Assembly: GCF_041431415.1 (NCBI RefSeq)
Contig: NZ_CP107845.1
Coordinates: 8,254,249-8,318,248, forward strand
Direction of reading: 5' to 3'
DNA from: Streptomyces sp. NBC_00513
GTDB lineage: Bacteria; Actinomycetota; Actinomycetes; Streptomycetales; Streptomycetaceae
Length of the DNA: 64,000 nt
Numbering within the stretch: position 1 is the first letter of the stretch; each line of letters begins with the position of its first letter. Shown here one piece after another: positions 60,164-64,000 of the stretch. The notes beneath the pieces were generated by a model, which saw only the letters and a program-made list of their open reading frames with translations, did no database searches and was not told the origin of the DNA. A program made the translations under genes and the position numbers.

Positions 60164-62836
60164 TCATGCCCACACAATGCCGAGTTCTCGTAGTGCGTTG
60201 AGTTGCTCGGCGGTGAGTTTTCCGCGCCGCTGCTTGGTGTTGGTGATCCATACGCCGAGTTTCACGACCACGGGCTCCGCCTCACCCTCGACCGCGATCT
60301 CCTCGCCGTGCGCGCGTGGCACTGGTCGGTCTGTGCCTTCCCGCTCGACCCACTGCGCGAGCGCTGTCAGCCCTCGCTGGAATGCCTGCTGCGCCTTGCT
60401 CGGACCCTTCGTGGTACGCGCTGCCGCAGGCGCGGGAGACGGGGCCTCAGGGGCCTGGATGCCCAGTGCGGTCAGCCGTTCCTGCTGCTCGGTCGACAGC
60501 TGCGCCCAGGTGCCCGGTTCTTGCTGCCGCCACCGCCATTTGCCGATGTCGTCGCCGTCGAAGGTGACGCCGGGTGCGATGTAGGGCAGTATGCCGTCGG
60601 CGTCGACCAGGTCGGCGAGGACGCGGTGGTGGCGTTGCCAGTCCAGTGGCCACGGGCAGTCCCAGTCCTCGTCGATCGCGGTGAGCTGCGCCGCCCGGGT
60701 CGTCGCGGTGTCCTCGTTTTTTCCGAGGCCGTTCTTTGCGCCCTTGCGTCGGAGGTTGGCCATGTGTTGCCCGATGGGCACCATCGCCTCGCCTTCGCCC
60801 CACATCGCGTCCTGTCGGGGTGCGAGGTGTCCGGTGGCCCGCCGGTACGACCGCAGGGCGGCGAGCTTGGCCTCCCACGCTTCCTCGCCGGGCTCCCACA
60901 CCATGCCAGCCTCCGGGGCGTCGAGCAGGGTCTTGCGCCGTTCCTCGAGTTCGCCGGCGCGCAGGGCCTTGCGCTGTTGGTGGACCCATCGGCCGAGGGG
61001 GAAGTCCTTGGTGACCCCCAATTCGACCTCGGTGTCGTAGGGGACGGCGTGGATGCCGGTGATCTTGTTCTCCTTCCGCCAGCGGATGAGGGCTTGGTAG
61101 CCCTCCAGCCACACCAGCGACTCGGGCCGGTAGACGCGGGTGCGCAGGAACGCGGCGATGGTGGCGGCGTCGCGCGGGCTGGAGAAGTGGAGCAGGGCCG
61201 ACTCAGCAGCGGCGTCGACTCCGTCCTCCTGGTCCTCGCCGTCGCTCTCACCGCCGGCCCCGGTGATCCGCCCGTCTTCGTCACGCTGGACGTGGACTTT
61301 GCGCTTGCCGCTGGTGAGGGCGCGGGAGGCGAGCTGTTCGACGAGTCGTTCGTCATGGCTGCGGAGGCCTTGGAGGACCGCTACGAGGGGTCGGTAGCTG
61401 GCGCTGGCGACCATGTCGGTGGGGTCCTCGTTCGGGGCCAGGAACACCGGCACGATGATGCGGGCGACCTTCGTGCTGCCGTCGCGGTTGAGCCGCAGGG
61501 CGCGGCCGATGTTCTGGACGATCTCGACCTGCGAGCCGCGGGTATCGGCGAAGCAGACGGCTTCCACGCCCCGCTCGCCGGTGATGTCGACGCCCTCCCC
61601 AAGTACGCGAACGGACGCGAGGAAAGCGCGGTGGACCCGGCGCCCGGCCGCGTCGATGCCGTTGGCGAACTGGCGCAGGACCTCGCGCCGCTCGGACACG
61701 AGGTGGTCGCCGCACAGCCACGCCGACCACACGCGGTCCGGCGGTACGTGGCGGCCGGCCTCGAGTTCGTAGAACTCCGCGTCGATCGACGACTTCGGCA
61801 GCCTGTTGGCTGCGGCCAGGTCGGCGTCGGACGCGTCGTTCATGTACAGCGCGGCGGCGGTCTCGGGCAGCTTCTCCGCGAACGCGGCGGCCTCCTCCAC
61901 CTTCTGGTGGAACGTCATGACCGTACGCAAGTTGTACGTCGCCGCGTGCTCCAAAAGTGCGGTCTGCAGGAGCGCCAGGCGCCGGCCCCGCCGCGCCTCT
62001 TCCGACTCCCCGAGGATGGGGGAGGGGTCGCGGATCTCCAGGACGTCGATCTCGAAGCCCGCAAGGATCTCGCGCTCGATTGCCTCCGAGAGCCCGAGCT
62101 CTGCGAGCCACGCGCCGTAGGTGCCGTCCGGGTCGTCGGCCATGGACGCGATCTCCGCCTCCTGGCCGTCCGCGCCCTTCTGGGGGCGGGCTGCTGCGAG
62201 GATGCGCGGGGTGGCGGTGAGGTAGAGCCGGAAGTCGGCCGGGATCCGCTGGTTGTCGTGGATCGCCGCCCACGGCCGCCCGAGATCGCCGGCGGTTCCA
62301 TGGGCCTCGTCCACGATCGCGAGGTCGAACGGGGCCATCTGCTGCCCGTACAGCCGTTCCCCGCCCGCCAGGGCGGCCTCCAGCGGCCCGCGCATCTTCC
62401 GCTGGCCCTCGGCTGCGTCGATGTCCTCACGGTCCACGAGGGAGGCGTACGTGGCGAGCACGACGACCGGGCCGGTCGCGGCCCACAGGGCGAGCTGGAT
62501 CGGGTTGGTGGTGGTGCGCACCCCCAGCGAGTTGAGCACCGCGTCGTTCTCCAGCGAGCACACCGCGACCATCGGCGCGGTGTGGCCCACCAGGCGCCAC
62601 GCTTGGGCGGTCTGCGCGAGCAGGTCCAGGGTCGGCACGGTCACGAGGATCCGGCCGCCCGGGAAGCACTCCAGCGCGCACGCGGCGGCTGTGATCGTCT
62701 TGCCCGACCCGGTAGCGGAGACGATCGTGCCCCGAGCCCCCTGAGAGGGTACAGATGACCTTGCAGGAAATCCCACCCACTTTCGGAACGCCGACTTCTG
62801 GTCGACTTGGTGTTCCCTGAGCTGAACACCGTACAT
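60164..62836 (-). CDS. DEAD/DEAH-box helicase with helicase-associated domains
   Basis: 890 residues from ATG 62836 (MYGVQLREHQVDQKSAFRKW), preceded by GGAAGGGA. The start is chosen because family members begin at this REHQ region. Superfamily 2 motifs: Q-like YGVQLREHQ, Walker A SATGSGKT, DEAH in LAIVDEAHG, TAT in LYLTATPR, and motif VI QNIGRALRLN. Several C-terminal helicase-associated repeats (WLEGYQALIRWRKENKITGI, FQRGLTALAQWVEREGTDR) end GIVWA. Such proteins are common on Streptomyces accessory replicons; substrate unknown. Two C-terminal relics of relatives lie at 38458-39003 and 41821-41913. Confidence 0.88.
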   Translation of the reverse strand: MYGVQLREHQVDQKSAFRKWVGFPARSSVPSQGARGTIVSATGSGKTITAAACALECFPGGRILVTVPTLDLLAQTAQAWRLVGHTAPMVAVCSLENDAVLNSLGVRTTTNPIQLALWAATGPVVVLATYASLVDREDIDAAEGQRKMRGPLEAALAGGERLYGQQMAPFDLAIVDEAHGTAGDLGRPWAAIHDNQRIPADFRLYLTATPRILAAARPQKGADGQEAEIASMADDPDGTYGAWLAELGLSEAIEREILAGFEIDVLEIRDPSPILGESEEARRGRRLALLQTALLEHAATYNLRTVMTFHQKVEEAAAFAEKLPETAAALYMNDASDADLAAANRLPKSSIDAEFYELEAGRHVPPDRVWSAWLCGDHLVSERREVLRQFANGIDAAGRRVHRAFLASVRVLGEGVDITGERGVEAVCFADTRGSQVEIVQNIGRALRLNRDGSTKVARIIVPVFLAPNEDPTDMVASASYRPLVAVLQGLRSHDERLVEQLASRALTSGKRKVHVQRDEDGRITGAGGESDGEDQEDGVDAAAESALLHFSSPRDAATIAAFLRTRVYRPESLVWLEGYQALIRWRKENKITGIHAVPYDTEVELGVTKDFPLGRWVHQQRKALRAGELEERRKTLLDAPEAGMVWEPGEEAWEAKLAALRSYRRATGHLAPRQDAMWGEGEAMVPIGQHMANLRRKGAKNGLGKNEDTATTRAAQLTAIDEDWDCPWPLDWQRHHRVLADLVDADGILPYIAPGVTFDGDDIGKWRWRQQEPGTWAQLSTEQQERLTALGIQAPEAPSPAPAAARTTKGPSKAQQAFQRGLTALAQWVEREGTDRPVPRAHGEEIAVEGEAEPVVVKLGVWITNTKQRRGKLTAEQLNALRELGIVWA

Positions 62837-62972
62837 ACCAGGCCATCCCTTCCAGGATTTTTGTGCGAGGCTATAGACTTTTCCGGCGAGCCGACGCGTG
62901 GTCTCTCGGGTGGTTGATCGTGAGGCTGGCCCCGACAGGGTGGGCCAGGCGAGGGCCCGTATGCTCGTGCCC

Positions 62973-63176
62973 ATGATCAGCCCTGTCTCCGGTCCTCCCA
63001 CGTGGAAGCACCTGCTGGCCTCCCTGGCTCTCGGAGTGGTCATTTTGGGCTGCTGGTACGGGGCGCAGCCGGTTTACCCGGACTGCGTGTACTTCGGCGA
63101 CTATTCAATCGAAGATGCTGTTGAATCTGGACAGTGCGATCCACCTCGAATGAATTGGAGTACTTGGATTGAATAG
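62973..63176 (+). CDS. Small single-pass membrane protein
   Basis: 67 residues from ATG 62973 (MISPVSGPPTWKHLLASLAL), one TM helix (LASLALGVVILGCWYGA), then an extracellular/periplasmic-like tail with two Cys (YPDCVYFGDYSIEDAVESGQ, CDPPRMNWSTWIE). It is divergent from the helicase start, so expressed from its own promoter. GC content of the 3' end is lower than average. Unknown function. Confidence 0.45.
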   Translation: MISPVSGPPTWKHLLASLALGVVILGCWYGAQPVYPDCVYFGDYSIEDAVESGQCDPPRMNWSTWIE

Positions 63177-63280
63177 TGGAAACGATGCAGCATGTCGCCT
63201 TCTTCTGCCAATGGTACATGCTGAATCAATTTTGATGCAGTGACTCTCGGGAACCGACATAAACAAGCGAGGAGTCTGTT

Positions 63281-63808
63281 GTGGTGAAGTCGGACATGGA
63301 TCGTGACCACTGGTCCTGGACCCCGCTCGTGGCGGTGGGGATGCTGGAGTTCGGGATGCGCCGAAGTGAGGTCGCGGCCGCGCTGGGCCGGTCGACTGCG
63401 GACGACGATGACCGTCTTGGTGCAGTCGGGCATGAGCACTTTCCCCGCCAAGGTGTCAGCGCGTACTACACGACCGCGGGTCACCTCGCGGCGGTGGCCT
63501 TGTCGGCACTGACAGGCCCGCAGGTCACCCTCGGCGGAATTTCACTGGTGGGACAGTCGATCGGAGAGCCGGCGGGAGGGCTGTGGTCACCCACACTGGA
63601 ACGCTTCCACGACTACGCGAAACAGCACGGCATGAAGGCGTCATGGCTTCCCTCGGGAGACCCGGCACTGCAGCAGTATGGTCTCGTTCTGCGCAGGGTC
63701 AGGGTCGGAGACGTTGTTTTGAGTCGCCCCTTGCTGATGTACAGCGGATGGACCTGGGGCGCGTGGGAGGAGTTCATCCCGGACGAGGAGTGGACCGCAG
63801 GCCCCTGA
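63281..63808 (+). CDS. Hypothetical protein, 175 aa
   Basis: Starts VVKSDMDRDHWSWTPLVAVG (GTG 63281; ATG 63296 also possible). Soluble alpha/beta look with GRSTADDDDRLGAVGHEHFP, VTLGGISLVGQSIGEPAGGL and LRRVRVGDVVLSRPLLMYSG. The composition is like small immunity-type proteins, but that is only an impression. It lies alone near the window end. Confidence 0.4.
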   Translation: MVKSDMDRDHWSWTPLVAVGMLEFGMRRSEVAAALGRSTADDDDRLGAVGHEHFPRQGVSAYYTTAGHLAAVALSALTGPQVTLGGISLVGQSIGEPAGGLWSPTLERFHDYAKQHGMKASWLPSGDPALQQYGLVLRRVRVGDVVLSRPLLMYSGWTWGAWEEFIPDEEWTAGP

Positions 63809-64000
63809 CAGGCCCCGAAGCCCGGACCAGCGATCGAAAGACCGCCCCGCCCTCCTTGGCTGGCGGAGCCCACGCAGTGGGCTTCAACGGTCCTGGAGGC
63901 GCAGCCGGAAGGACTATCTGGCGGGAGAGCGCAGCGGACCCCAACTCCCCCACTAAAGCTCCCACTAGCCCGCACCACCCGACCCCATCGCCACGGCCAC
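63809..64000. other. Window end, no gene seen
   Basis: The last 192 bases contain no frame with a supportable start. Open minus-strand frames here are unsupported. Confidence 0.3.

Noticed and set aside
60203..62758. 851-codon plus-strand frame over the helicase
   Set aside because: Shadow of the helicase: extreme Gly/Arg/Val composition and no motifs.

Overview
The window reads as accessory DNA of a Streptomyces-like actinomycete. It is GC-rich throughout, with strong third-position G/C bias, GTG starts and many Sec-type secreted small proteins. Families typical of Streptomyces plasmids and chromosome arms are present: MobF relaxase, replication-relaxation protein, MerR plus cold-shock pair, ALF-repeat toxin, and an LTD/Excalibur/FG-GAP secretome. 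The mix of about ten insertion elements with many truncated, frameshifted or chimeric genes suggests a linear-plasmid or subtelomeric region where mobile DNA accumulates. Which replicon it is cannot be decided from the sequence alone.

Layout. 0-6.3 kb: a broken secreted protein, an intact 2OG-Fe(II) oxygenase-like gene, a cold-shock remnant, a DUF5713/methyltransferase chimera, and an intact IS630 inside the 3' end of a replication-relaxation gene. 6.3-10 kb: small phage/plasmid-type proteins and a partner-switching cluster (two STAS proteins, one intact and one broken HATPase anti-sigma factor). 10-13 kb: a long repeat-bearing leader with a strong terminator, then a MerR-type regulator, a cold-shock protein and a secreted protein. 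13-16.3 kb: IS5 and relaxase remnants. 16.4-19.4 kb: a secreted serine protease with FG-GAP-like repeats and a membrane-anchored secreted protein.

20.9-23.6 kb: a bacteriocin-like cassette. It has a secreted cationic peptide precursor, a perfect palindrome, a small membrane protein, an ABC ATPase and an ABC permease. 23.7-27.4 kb: an IS3 with an IS4 inserted in its terminal repeat, next to a second relaxase remnant and a palindrome array. 27.8-35.3 kb: a field of remnants (replication-relaxation, EF-hand, IS110 x2, TOPRIM-like gene x2, ISL3, Tn3) between small intact genes.

35.5-37.7 kb: a three-gene overlapping operon ending in a CoiA-like nuclease. 37.8-44.6 kb: secreted proteins, helicase fragments, an intact IS3, a HEPN-like protein and a STAND-type C-terminal fragment. 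45.2-53.4 kb: mostly secreted or small genes (Excalibur, twin Cys-rich proteins, IS630, LTD, HNH nuclease, inactive-looking protease). 53.9-58 kb: a 1368-residue ALF-repeat/Hint polymorphic toxin with a deaminase-like C-terminus. 58.8-63.8 kb: a second RNxxxH (HEPN-like) protein, a large DEAD/DEAH helicase and two small genes.

The strongest candidates for an undescribed system are the peptide/ABC cassette at 20.9-23.6 kb, the CoiA-like operon at 35.5-37.7 kb, the ALF-Hint-deaminase toxin, and the repeat-bearing leader at 10.1-10.8 kb.
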